Source of the DNA: Streptomyces amritsarensis
GTDB lineage: Bacteria > Actinomycetota > Actinomycetes > Streptomycetales > Streptomycetaceae
Length of the DNA stretch: 40,439 nt
Direction: 5' to 3'
NCBI RefSeq assembly: GCF_001953875.1
Contig: NZ_MQUR01000073.1
Span: forward strand, 1-40,439
The notes under the pieces were generated by a model. The model did no database searches, was not told the origin of the DNA, and saw only the letters and a list, made by a program, of their open reading frames with translations. A program made the translations under genes and the position numbers. Each line of letters opens with the position of its first letter. Position 1 is the stretch's first letter. Below, one piece after another: positions 24,818-32,276 of this stretch.

Positions 24818-24844
24818 TGCCCGGGCACGGCCCGGGGCGGGGTC

Positions 24845-26584
24845 TCAGACGGCGAGCAGCTTGCGCACGCGGTCCGCGCCCACCGCCAGCAGCAGCGTGG
24901 GCAGGCGCGGCCCGGTCTCCCGGGTCACGAGGAGCCGGTAGAGCAGGGCGAAGAAGGTGCGCTGCGCGACCTTGAGCTCGGGGGTCGGCTTGGCGTCGGG
25001 CTCCAGGCCGGCCATGACCTTCGGGACGCCGTAGACGAGCGTGGTCAGTCCGTCGAGCGACCAGTGGGAGTCGAGGCCGTCCAGGAGCAGGCGCAGGGAC
25101 TCGCGGCCCTCGTCGTCGAGGGAGGACAGCAGCTCGGTGTCGGGGTCCTCGCGCACGAGGGTCCGCTGGTCGGCCGGGACCTGGGTGGTGATCCAGTTCT
25201 CGGCGCGGTCCAGGCGCGGCCGTACCTCGTCGAGGGAGGTGAGCGGCTTGTCCGGCTCCAGGTCGGAGAGGATGCGCAGGGTCTGCTCGTCGTGTCCGGC
25301 GGTGATGTCGACGACCGACGCGAGGGTGCGGTAGGGCATCGGGCGCGGGGTGCGCGGCAGCTCGTGGGAGGCGACGCGTACGGCGCGGGCGTGGGCGGCG
25401 GCGTCTGCGGGCAGCACGCTGCCGTCCGCGACCTTGCCCTCCAGCTTGTCCCACTCGTCGTACAGGCGCTGGATCTCCTGGTCGAAGGCGATCTTGAAGG
25501 ACTGGTTGGGCCTGCGGCGGGCGTAGAGCCAGCGCAGGAGCTGCGGCTCCATGATCTGCAGGGCGTCGCCGGGGGTGAAGACCCCGCCCTTGCTGGAGGA
25601 CATCTTGGCCATGCCGCTGATGCCGACGAAGGCGTACATCGGGCCGATGGGCTGCTCGCCGCCGAAGATGTGGACGATCTGGCCGCCGACCTGGAAGGAG
25701 GAGCCGGGCGAGGAGTGGTCGACGCCGGAGGGCTCGAAGATCACGCCCTCGAAGGCCCAGCGCATCGGCCAGTCGACCTTCCAGACGAGCTTGCCGCGGT
25801 TGAACTCGCTGAGCTTGACCGTCTCGGTGAAGTCGTCCTCGGTGCAGACGTAGGTCATCTCGGTCGTCTCGTCGTCGTACGAGGTGACCTTGGTGAAGTC
25901 CTTGCCGCACCGGCCGCAGTACGGCTTGTACGGGAAGTACCCGCCCTCGCCGGCGCTGCCGTCGTCCTCGGCGGCCGCGCCGGAGCCCTCGGCGGCCTCC
26001 AGCTCGGCCTCGTCGACCTGCTTCTGCTGGGGCTTCTTGCCGCCGGGCTTGACCTTGGTGCGGTACTGCGCGAGGACGGCGTCGATGTCGCCGCGGTGCT
26101 TCATCGCGTGCAGGATCTGCTCGCGGTAGACACCGGTGGTGTACTGCTCGGTCTGGCTGATCGGGTCGTACTCGACGCCGAGCTCGGCCAGGGACTCGGC
26201 CATGGCGGCCTTGAAGTGCTCGGCCCAGTTCGGGTACGCGGAGCCCTCGGGGGCGGGGACGGCGGTCAGCGGGCGCCCGATGTGCTGGGCGTGCGACTCC
26301 TCGGTGACGCCGGGGATGCCCTTGGGGACCTTGCGGAAGCGGTCGTAGTCGTCCCAGGAGATGAGGTGGCGGACCTCGTGGCCGCGGCGGCGGATCTCGT
26401 CGGCGACCAGGTGCGGGGTCATGACCTCGCGGAGGTTGCCGAGGTGGACCGGGCCGGAGGGGGAGAGTCCGGACGCGACGACGACCGCTTTGCCCGGGGC
26501 TCGGCGCTCCGCCTCGGCGATGACCTCGTCCGCGAAACGGGAGACCCAGTCGGTCTCGGTGCTGCTCTGCGCGCTCTGAGCCAC
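24845..26584 (-). CDS. lysS: Lysyl-tRNA synthetase, class I
   Basis: The 579-residue enzyme charges tRNA-Lys. It is the archaeal/actinobacterial class I form: the HIGH-like motif is HLGN at residues 47-50 (SPSGPVHLGNLREV), the second motif is KMSSSKG at about 327, and a Cys-rich insert (YCGRCGKDF) is present. None of the class II motifs is seen. The GTG at 26584 is chosen because GAAGGA precedes it and the longer frame adds non-conserved residues. It is divergent from argS across about 180 bases. If a class II enzyme also exists elsewhere in the genome, this copy could be conditional. Confidence 0.96.
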   Translation of the reverse strand: MAQSAQSSTETDWVSRFADEVIAEAERRAPGKAVVVASGLSPSGPVHLGNLREVMTPHLVADEIRRRGHEVRHLISWDDYDRFRKVPKGIPGVTEESHAQHIGRPLTAVPAPEGSAYPNWAEHFKAAMAESLAELGVEYDPISQTEQYTTGVYREQILHAMKHRGDIDAVLAQYRTKVKPGGKKPQQKQVDEAELEAAEGSGAAAEDDGSAGEGGYFPYKPYCGRCGKDFTKVTSYDDETTEMTYVCTEDDFTETVKLSEFNRGKLVWKVDWPMRWAFEGVIFEPSGVDHSSPGSSFQVGGQIVHIFGGEQPIGPMYAFVGISGMAKMSSSKGGVFTPGDALQIMEPQLLRWLYARRRPNQSFKIAFDQEIQRLYDEWDKLEGKVADGSVLPADAAAHARAVRVASHELPRTPRPMPYRTLASVVDITAGHDEQTLRILSDLEPDKPLTSLDEVRPRLDRAENWITTQVPADQRTLVREDPDTELLSSLDDEGRESLRLLLDGLDSHWSLDGLTTLVYGVPKVMAGLEPDAKPTPELKVAQRTFFALLYRLLVTRETGPRLPTLLLAVGADRVRKLLAV

Positions 26585-26763
26585 GACACGTCCTTCTATC
26601 TCGAATGATGGCTTCGGCCATTCTCCCAGACGGAACGGGCCACTCCGGGGTTGCTTCCACCCGGTGATATCCCGCGAAACGGATGGCGCCCTCGTGGGAT
26701 ACTCGGCACTTGTCGCAAGACCCAAGTCCGACCCCGGTACCAGACTCACAGGAACGGCAGCTC

Positions 26764-28533
26764 ATGGCCTCGGTCCCTTCGCTCGCTTCGTCCGTCAACC
26801 AGCGCGTCGCCGACGCCCTCGCCTCCGCGCTGCCGGAGGCCGGTGGCGCCGACCCGCTGCTGCGACGTAGCGACCGGGCCGACTTCCAGGCCAACGGCAT
26901 CCTGGCACTCGCGAAGAAGGCCAAGGCCAACCCGCGCGAGCTGGCCACGACCGTGGTCGAGGGCATCCCGACCGGTGACCTGATCAAGGAGATCGAGGTC
27001 TCCGGCCCCGGCTTCCTGAACATCACCGTCGCCGACGGGGCGATCATCTCGACGCTGGCGGCGCGTGCCGCGGACGACCGGCTCGGCGTGCCGCTGAACG
27101 CGTCCGCCGGCACGACGGTGATCGACTACGCGCAGCCGAACGTCGCCAAGGAGATGCACGTCGGGCACCTGCGGTCCGCCGTGATCGGCGCGGCGATGGT
27201 GGAGATCCTGGAGTTCACGGGCGAGAAGGTGATCCGGCGCCACCACATCGGCGACTGGGGCACCCAGTTCGGCATGCTCATCCAGTACCTGCTGGAGCAC
27301 CCGCACGAGCTGGACCACAGGTCCGGCGACGGCGACGAGCAGGCCTCCGGCGAGGAGGCCATGTCCAACCTCAACCGCCTCTACAAGGCCTCGCGCGCCC
27401 TCTTCGACTCCGACGAGGAGTTCAAGACGCGGGCCCGGGCGCGGGTGGTGGACCTCCAGGCGGGCGAGCCGGAGACGCTGGCGCTGTGGCAGCGGTTCGT
27501 GGACGAGTCGAAGATCTACTTCTACTCCGTCTTCCACAAGCTGGACATGGACATCCGGGACCCGGACGTGGTCGGCGAGTCCGGCTACAACGACATGCTG
27601 GTCGAGACGTGCAAGCTGCTGGAGGAGTCGGGCGTCGCGGTCCGCTCCAACGGTGCGCTGTGCGTGTTCTTCGAGGACGTCAAGGGCCCGGACGGCAACC
27701 CGACCCCGCTGATCGTGCAGAAGTCGGACGGCGGCTTCGGCTACGCGGCCACCGACCTGTCGGCGATCCGGGACCGGGTGGGCAACCTCGGCGCGACCGA
27801 GCTGATCTACGTGGTCGACGCGCGGCAGTCGCTGCACTTCAAGATGGTCTTCGAGACGGCGCGCCGGGCGGGCTGGCTGAACGACGACGTCAAGGCCGTA
27901 CAGCTGGCTTTCGGCACCGTCCTCGGCAAGGACGGCAAGCCGTTCAAGACCCGTGAGGGCGAGACGGTCCGGCTGGTGGACCTGCTGGACGAGGCGATCG
28001 ACCGGGCCTCGGCGGTGGTCCGCGAGAAGGCCCAGGACCTGACGGAGGCCGAGATCGCCGAGCGGGGTGCCCAGGTCGGCATCGGCGCGGTGAAGTACGC
28101 CGACCTGTCGACGTCCGCCGCCCGGGACTACAAGTTCGACCTGGACCAGATGGTCTCGCTGAACGGCGACACGTCCGTGTACCTCCAGTACGCGTACGCC
28201 CGTATCCAGTCGATCCTGCGCAAGGCGGGCGACGCCAAGCCGGCCGCCCACCCTGAGGTGGCGCTCGCTCCGACCGAGCGTGCGCTGGGCCTGCACCTGG
28301 ACGGTTTCGGCGAGCTGATCGCGGAGGCGGCCGCGGAGCACGCCCCGCACAAGCTGGCGGCGTACCTGTACCAGCTGGCGTCGCTGTACACGTCGTTCTA
28401 CTCGGAGTGCCCGGTCCTCAAGGCGGACACGGCGGAGCAGGTCGAGAACCGTCTGTTCCTGTGCGAGCTGACGGCCCGCACCCTCTCGAAGGGCATGTCC
28501 CTCCTGGGCATCCGCACCCCCGAGAAGCTCTGA
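26764..28533 (+). CDS. argS: Arginyl-tRNA synthetase
   Basis: The 589-residue class I synthetase has the ArgRS N-terminal add-1 domain (ASVPSLASSVNQRVADALAS ...), the HIGH motif HVGH at residues 132-135 (KEMHVGHLRSAVIG), the GDWGTQFGMLI segment, and the C-terminal anticodon-binding DALR domain (YLQYAYARIQSILRKAG, LYTSFYSECPVL, NRLFLCELTARTLSKGMSLLGI). As usual for ArgRS, a canonical KMSKS is replaced (FGTVLGKDGKPFKTREGE). The ATG at 26764 gives the family start. It ends in a hairpin shared with the vapC-like gene. Confidence 0.97.
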   Translation: MASVPSLASSVNQRVADALASALPEAGGADPLLRRSDRADFQANGILALAKKAKANPRELATTVVEGIPTGDLIKEIEVSGPGFLNITVADGAIISTLAARAADDRLGVPLNASAGTTVIDYAQPNVAKEMHVGHLRSAVIGAAMVEILEFTGEKVIRRHHIGDWGTQFGMLIQYLLEHPHELDHRSGDGDEQASGEEAMSNLNRLYKASRALFDSDEEFKTRARARVVDLQAGEPETLALWQRFVDESKIYFYSVFHKLDMDIRDPDVVGESGYNDMLVETCKLLEESGVAVRSNGALCVFFEDVKGPDGNPTPLIVQKSDGGFGYAATDLSAIRDRVGNLGATELIYVVDARQSLHFKMVFETARRAGWLNDDVKAVQLAFGTVLGKDGKPFKTREGETVRLVDLLDEAIDRASAVVREKAQDLTEAEIAERGAQVGIGAVKYADLSTSAARDYKFDLDQMVSLNGDTSVYLQYAYARIQSILRKAGDAKPAAHPEVALAPTERALGLHLDGFGELIAEAAAEHAPHKLAAYLYQLASLYTSFYSECPVLKADTAEQVENRLFLCELTARTLSKGMSLLGIRTPEKL

Positions 28534-28555
28534 CCCCACGCCCTGATCCACGCGA

Positions 28556-28581
28556 GGCCCCCGGCGGATACGCCGGGGGCC
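28556..28581. terminator. Hairpin between argS and the VapC toxin gene
   Basis: Perfect 11-bp GC stem (28556-28566 with 28571-28581), loop GATA, between convergent stops. Confidence 0.88.
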
Positions 28582-28593
28582 GTCGCGTTCCCG

Positions 28594-28998
28594 TCAGCCG
28601 AGGATGCGCCGTACCGGCTGCCCCGTGACCTTGGCAATCGTCTCGAAGTCGGCGTCCTGGTGGAGGACCGTCAGCCCGTGCTGCTGCGCGATGACGGCCA
28701 CGAGCAGGTCCACGGGGCTCGCGCACTGGTGCGCACCGGCGTCCGCCAACTGCCGCTGGAGGGCTTCCGTCCCGGTCCACACCGCATCGCGTGCGGTCCG
28801 GTAGGGGAACACCGCCCGCAGGAGGCCGTCTGCCTCGTAGTAGGCGGGCCGGCCGCCGACCGCTCGCAGGAACTCCTGCCGTACCGGCTCGCACAGCCCC
28901 ACGCGGCCCGACTCGACCAGTTGGTCCCACTCGGATCCGGCCTGCCGCCGGTAGAACCGCACGAGCGCGCTCGTGTCGATGAGGAAGTTTTCGCTCAC
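28594..28998 (-). CDS. PIN-domain toxin, VapC family
   Basis: The 134-residue protein is a full PIN domain with the expected acidic set: D8 (FLIDTSALVRF), E42 (VRQEFLRA), D97 (SPVDLLVAVIA) and D115/D117 (LHQDADFETIA). VapC toxins are Mg2+-dependent RNases, often cutting tRNA or rRNA. The GTG start overlaps the antitoxin stop as GTGA, ensuring coupled translation, which marks the true start. The pair is the last operon before a hairpin shared with argS. Nothing suggests inactivation. Confidence 0.92.
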   Translation of the reverse strand: MSENFLIDTSALVRFYRRQAGSEWDQLVESGRVGLCEPVRQEFLRAVGGRPAYYEADGLLRAVFPYRTARDAVWTGTEALQRQLADAGAHQCASPVDLLVAVIAQQHGLTVLHQDADFETIAKVTGQPVRRILG

Positions 28999-29249
28999 GC
29001 GGCCGACTGCCCCTTGCCGTCGGCCAGACCGTCGGCGTCGGCGTCGCCGTCGCCGTGCCCGATCGTCCTGAAGTCGATCTCGCCCTCGTCGACCATCTGC
29101 CGCATCCGCTCGATGGCCGCCGCCCGTCGCCTGCGGTCCGCGATCTCCCGCAGCGCCGCGTTGACGGTGTCCTTCTTCGTCGTGGTGCCCAGGAGCTGCG
29201 CGGCTTCGGCGAGCGCGTCGTCGTCCAGGTCGATCACCGTTCTGGACAT
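28995..29249 (-). CDS. VapB-type antitoxin
   Basis: The 84-residue protein has the VapB2-like ribbon-helix-helix start SRTVIDLDDDALAEAAQLLG followed by TTTKKDTVNAALREIADRRRR, and an acidic disordered tail (DGDADADGLADG) that would occupy the toxin's active site. It precedes and overlaps the VapC gene by four bases. It probably represses its own promoter through the inverted repeat at 29271-29307. Confidence 0.92.
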   Translation of the reverse strand: MSRTVIDLDDDALAEAAQLLGTTTKKDTVNAALREIADRRRRAAAIERMRQMVDEGEIDFRTIGHGDGDADADGLADGKGQSAA

Positions 29250-29270
29250 GGCCGCCTCCAGGTCGCAACG

Positions 29271-29307
29271 CCGCTGTATATACGATCCGAGAACAAGATA
29301 TCAGCGG
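29271..29307. promoter_or_regulatory. Candidate VapB operator (CCGCTG...CAGCGG)
   Basis: CCGCTG-T-ATAT and ATATCAGCGG form an imperfect inverted repeat around an AT-rich centre, 22 bases upstream of the antitoxin start. The centre is among the most AT-rich spots nearby and holds TATATA, suiting a promoter covered by a VapBC complex. Confidence 0.55.
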
Positions 29308-29416
29308 CTGGTGAGCCACCCCAAGGGTTAGACAGTCACCCGAATGGGCCGATTCGGGGTATGCGGGCCGGGTAGGGGACGGCGCGTCCTTCCCCCATCC
29401 ACCAGCGGAGGCATGC

Positions 29417-30223
29417 GTGCCCGACATGAACGGCCCCTACAAGCCCGGCACCCCGTGCTGGATCGACCTGATGGTCCCCGACCAGCAGGCGGCCCTCGAC
29501 TTCTACTGCGACCTCTTCGGCTGGCAGGGCGAGGTCGGTCCGGCCGAGCAGGGCGGCTACTCCGTCTGCCTCCTCAAGGGCAAGCCCGTCGCCGGCATCA
29601 TGAAGGCGATGAACCCGGACGGCACCGTGCCCGACCCGATGCCGCCGACCGCGTGGACCACGTACCTGGCCACCGACTCCATCGACTCCACCCTCAAGTC
29701 GGTCACCGACGCGGGCGGTTCGGTCATGATGGGCGCGACGGACGTCATGGACCTCGGCCGGATGGCCGTGATCACCGACCCGACCGGCGCCGCCGTCGGC
29801 CTGTGGCAGGCCGGCACCTTCGACGGCGCGGGCATCGTCAACGAGCACGGCGCCCTGATCTGGAACGAGCTGAACACCGGCGACGTCCCCGCCGCGGCCG
29901 CCTTCTACACCTCGATCCTCCCCGTCACCACGGCCAAGTCCCAGATGCCCGATGCCGGCGAGTACACCGAGTTCAAGGTCGGCGACCGCGCCGTAGGCGG
30001 GATGATGGACCTCGCCAAGCTGCCGGACGGGGTGCCGCCGCACTGGATGCCGTACTTCCACGTCGACGACGTGGACGAGATCCAGGCCGCCGCGGAGCGC
30101 GCCGGAGGCAGCGTCATGGCCCCGGCCTTCGACATGGCGGCGGGCCGCATGGCCGTCCTCGCCGACCCGCAGGGCGGCGTCTTCTCGGTGATCAAGGCCA
30201 CGGCCCCGGAACAGCCCGCCTGA
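29417..30223 (+). CDS. Two-domain VOC (glyoxalase/bleomycin-resistance fold) protein
   Basis: The 268-residue protein holds two VOC modules: residues ~9-125 (GTPCWIDLMVPDQQAALDFYCDLFGWQGEVG ... GRMAVITDPTGAAVGLWQ) and ~140-262 (GALIWNELNTGDVPAAAAFYTSIL ... GRMAVLADPQGGVFSVIK). Each repeats the betaalphabetabetabeta pattern that builds a metal-binding cleft. The class includes glyoxalases, dioxygenases and drug-binding proteins; the substrate here is not evident. GTG at 29417 is placed by GGAGG upstream, with ATG at 29426 a possible alternative. It ends at a very strong hairpin. Confidence 0.9.
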   Translation: MPDMNGPYKPGTPCWIDLMVPDQQAALDFYCDLFGWQGEVGPAEQGGYSVCLLKGKPVAGIMKAMNPDGTVPDPMPPTAWTTYLATDSIDSTLKSVTDAGGSVMMGATDVMDLGRMAVITDPTGAAVGLWQAGTFDGAGIVNEHGALIWNELNTGDVPAAAAFYTSILPVTTAKSQMPDAGEYTEFKVGDRAVGGMMDLAKLPDGVPPHWMPYFHVDDVDEIQAAAERAGGSVMAPAFDMAAGRMAVLADPQGGVFSVIKATAPEQPA

Positions 30224-30302
30224 TCGATTGGGGCCCTTCCCCCGACCCCTTCCGCCTGCCGCCACGCCCGCTGCGGCAGCAGCAGGCGGATGGGCCGCGG
30301 AC

Positions 30303-30345
30303 GCGAATACCCCCCGACTGATTTCGGCAGTCGGGGGGTATTCGC
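30303..30345. terminator. 18-bp perfect hairpin between VOC gene and small protein gene
   Basis: Bases 30303-30320 pair exactly with 30328-30345 around ATTTCGG. It lies between convergent genes and serves both. Confidence 0.93.
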
Positions 30346-30383
30346 TCAGTCAATCCCGGATGACCTCAGAATTCCCCGGATAC

Positions 30384-30578
30384 CTAGATGGCCCCGCTGG
30401 GATCGGCCGGGAGGTAGAAGTCCCAGCTCCCCTGACCGTGGTGCTGCCCGTCCGGGGAGTTGCCCGAGGGGCAGGCGCCGTTGTCGGGACGGCCGTTCCA
30501 CCACAGGGTGTAACAGTGGTTGCAGAACCGCCAGTTGTTCTGGAACGTCGTCACGTCGTTGGGGACGGGGATGGCCAT
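30384..30578 (-). CDS. Small Cys/His/Trp-rich protein (64 aa)
   Basis: The protein opens with AIPVPNDVTTFQNNWRFCNH and has C-x2-C-like spacing (FCNHCYTLWWNG), then GACPSG and HHGQGSWDFYLP. The pattern W..C..C..L......G.CP.G..H...S..Y/F matches a single copy of a repeat found in several actinobacterial proteins of unknown role, where Cys and His probably hold a metal. I start it at ATG 30578, after GAAAGAAGG; the longer frame adds a basic non-conserved stretch. No signal peptide is present. It stands alone behind an AT-rich leader. Confidence 0.7.
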   Translation of the reverse strand: MAIPVPNDVTTFQNNWRFCNHCYTLWWNGRPDNGACPSGNSPDGQHHGQGSWDFYLPADPSGAI

Positions 30579-30814
30579 GGCAGCCTTCTTTCTGGAGTGA
30601 AGATGGCGTGAACCCCTGCGCGGTCGACCCACCACGGGGTTCGCGATCCGAGCAGGGAAATACTCTCACCGAGCACCCAGAATTCAGGCGTGCCGCATTG
30701 TCGTGTCGGAATTTCCGGGCGCCACTTGGGCTACCATTTACGGAGAAACGAATCTGTTGGGCGTGGAATTCATTTCCGTGTACGAATTCCAGGAAAGCCT
30801 ATTCAGGGAAAGCG
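30579..30814. other. AT-richer intergenic region
   Basis: From about 30655 to 30840 the base composition is clearly more AT-rich than in any neighbouring genes, with two GAATTC sites forming the inverted repeat GGAATTC-N12-GAATTCC at 30765-30790. A second repeat, GAACCCC-N19-GGGGTTC (30610-30642), lies in the leader of the small protein gene. No convincing gene; an open plus-strand frame here has codon use unlike the neighbours. Confidence 0.6.
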
Positions 30815-31122
30815 TCATCGGCATCCGATCCGGAACTCGCACCAGACGATTTTCCCGGGCGCCCGTCCCACCACCCCCAGTCGTCTGCGAGCGCCTCGAC
30901 GAGGGCCAGCCCCCGCCCGTGCGGCCGTCCGGCGATCCGCGACAGCCCGGGCCCGCCGTCGTGCACCTCGGCCCTGACGGTCGCGTCCTCGAAGCCGAAG
31001 AGCCGCAGCAGGTAACCGCGGCCGGGCGGGACGCCGTACCTCAGCGCGTTGGTCGCCAGGTCGCTCACACAGAGCAACAGGCTGAGCGCCGACCCGTACT
31101 CCTTGATGAGTACGGGTTCGCC
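30815..31122 (-). pseudogene. Broken ATP-binding (RsbW-like GHKL) regulator gene
   Basis: The minus strand encodes the C-terminal half of a Streptomyces HATPase_c-type anti-sigma/regulatory protein: LLLCVSDLATNALRYGVPPG, VRAEVHDGGPGL, GRGLALVEALADDWG. The first half and start are missing. After DDWG the frame shifts: the family ending VVGRAPGKIVWCEF is found one base out of frame and stops at 30815. Restoring one G in the run at 30874-30878 would rejoin the two frames. Both lesions show a dead gene. Its truncated end meets the HTH-DUF5753 remnant at a palindrome. Confidence 0.85.
31092..31117. repeat. 26-bp palindrome at the junction of two broken genes
   Basis: ACCCGTACTC-CTTGAT-GAGTACGGGT has perfect 10-base arms and a 6-base spacer. 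It sits exactly where the ATPase remnant (minus) and the HTH-DUF5753 remnant (plus) meet. Confidence 0.9.
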
Positions 31123-31378
31123 AAGAATCTGACCCAGCGACAACTGGGCGAACTGGTCCGCCTGGACGCGGAGACGATCTGCGGGGACGAGGTGTACGCG
31201 GAGCAGCTCCGCCACCTCCGCGCCTGCGCCGCTCTGCCGGACGTGAGCCTCCAGGTGCTGCCACTGGGCCGGACGTCCCACGCGGCTCTCGACGGCCCGT
31301 TCATCCTCCTGGAAACGCCGAACCACCAGCACCGAGCAGACATGGGGCCTGTTGGACCGTCTGGCAGGAGAGACATGA
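31117..31378 (+). pseudogene. Broken HTH-DUF5753 (Scr1/WhiJ-like) regulator gene
   Basis: The plus strand holds remnants of a Streptomyces helix-turn-helix DUF5753 regulator: NLTQRQLGELVRLDAETI from the HTH, then VYAEQLRHLRACAALPDVSL and GPFILLETPNHQH from DUF5753. The family's N-terminus and the linker between HTH and DUF5753 are missing. After ETPNHQH roughly 35 residues are absent, and the normal ending WGLLDRLAGET resumes in another frame (31343-31375), with its stop overlapping the DUF397 ATG as ATGA. At least three deletions are needed to explain it. The preserved ATGA shows it once formed an operon with DUF397. Confidence 0.85.
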
Positions 31379-31620
31379 GTGCCATGACCGCACTGAAGTG
31401 GTTCAAGTCCAGCTACAGCGGCAGCGACGGCGGCGCCTGCCTGGAGGTCGCCGTGGGCTGGCGCAAGTCCTCGTACAGCGGCAGCGAAGGCGGCGCCTGC
31501 CTGGAGGTGGCCACCGGCCCGGACACGGTGCATGTCAGGGACTCGAAGGTCCAGGACGGCCCGGTCCTGGACCTCGCCCCGGCGAGCTGGGCGGCACTGA
31601 CGGGCTGGCTCGCTCGATAA
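31375..31620 (+). CDS. DUF397 protein with internal duplication
   Basis: The 81-residue protein is a DUF397 family member, the small partner found next to HTH-DUF5753 regulators in Streptomyces. The family core (KSSYSGSEGGACLEVATGPD, then VHVRDSK and W..L..WLA) is intact. Unusually the KSSYSGS.GGACLEVA segment is present twice, 20 residues apart, from a 60-base duplication at 31405-31524. The start ATG overlaps the regulator remnant's stop; an ATG nine bases later is possible. With its partner broken it is probably an orphan. Confidence 0.85.
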   Translation: MSAMTALKWFKSSYSGSDGGACLEVAVGWRKSSYSGSEGGACLEVATGPDTVHVRDSKVQDGPVLDLAPASWAALTGWLAR

Positions 31621-31656
31621 CCCGCCGCAAGGGGGCGGGAGCCGGCCGGCAGGCGC

Positions 31657-32274
31657 CTACGCACCGCGGAACAGCGGCTTGCCGTCCCGCAGCCGACGGC
31701 AGACCCGCTGGTAGCTCGGGCGGCTCAGCTTCGGCGGCAGGCCCTTCCTGGCCCGCTTCGCGCCACCGTCGTACACCTGAGGTACGAAGATGTCCCGGGC
31801 GGCGCGCAGTTGCTCCTTGGGCGGGTGGTAGGACTCCACCTCCACCCCCAGCTCGCCCGTCCTGTAGGAGGCGGACTTGTCGTACAGCACCAGCGCCCGG
31901 GCGTGTACCTGACCCGCCACCTCGAAGGTGAAGTCGTTGTAGTAGCCGTAGACGATGCCCTCCGCCCGCAGGTCGCCGCCCACGTACACCGAGCCCCAGG
32001 AGACCAGGTCGCGTACCACCAGGTCGCCGAGCACCACCAGCATGCCGATGTCTCGGACGTAGTCGTCCAGGAAGCCGTGCACGATCAGGTCGCCGTCGAC
32101 GACCAGCGCGATGTCGAGAGCGAGGTCCTCCGGGACCACCAGGTCGCCCGGGTGGTACTGCCACGCGATGCCGGCGTCCTGGAGGTAGTCGGCCATGTTC
32201 GTCGCGGAGCCCAGCCGCTCGACCACCGCGGAGGTGTCGGCGAGCCGGTCGAACCGGGCCCGCCACGAGGACAT
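31657..32274 (-). CDS. Beta-helix (polymer-forming cytoskeletal/bactofilin-like) protein
   Basis: The 205-residue protein has a short helical lead (WRARFDRLADTSAVVERLGS) and then repeated short strands with regular spacing: DLVVPEDLALDIALVVDGDL, GMLVVLGDLVVRDLVSWGSV, YVGGDLRAEGIVYG, EVAGQVHARALVLYDKSASY. This suggests a right-handed beta-helix as in polymer-forming cytoskeletal proteins. The C-terminus is basic. Its ATG lies two bases after the stop of the leucine-rich-variant protein gene, so the two are translated as a pair. Role unknown; a structural or immunity-like function is possible but unsupported. Confidence 0.7.
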   Translation of the reverse strand: MSSWRARFDRLADTSAVVERLGSATNMADYLQDAGIAWQYHPGDLVVPEDLALDIALVVDGDLIVHGFLDDYVRDIGMLVVLGDLVVRDLVSWGSVYVGGDLRAEGIVYGYYNDFTFEVAGQVHARALVLYDKSASYRTGELGVEVESYHPPKEQLRAARDIFVPQVYDGGAKRARKGLPPKLSRPSYQRVCRRLRDGKPLFRGA

Positions 32275-32276
32275 GG

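Noticed and set aside
30703..31620. One long plus-strand gene from the AT-rich region through DUF397
   Set aside because: The early part has codon use unlike the genome. The DUF5753 portion is deleted and its true ending lies in another frame. DUF397 has its own ATG overlapping that stop. The open frame is accidental.
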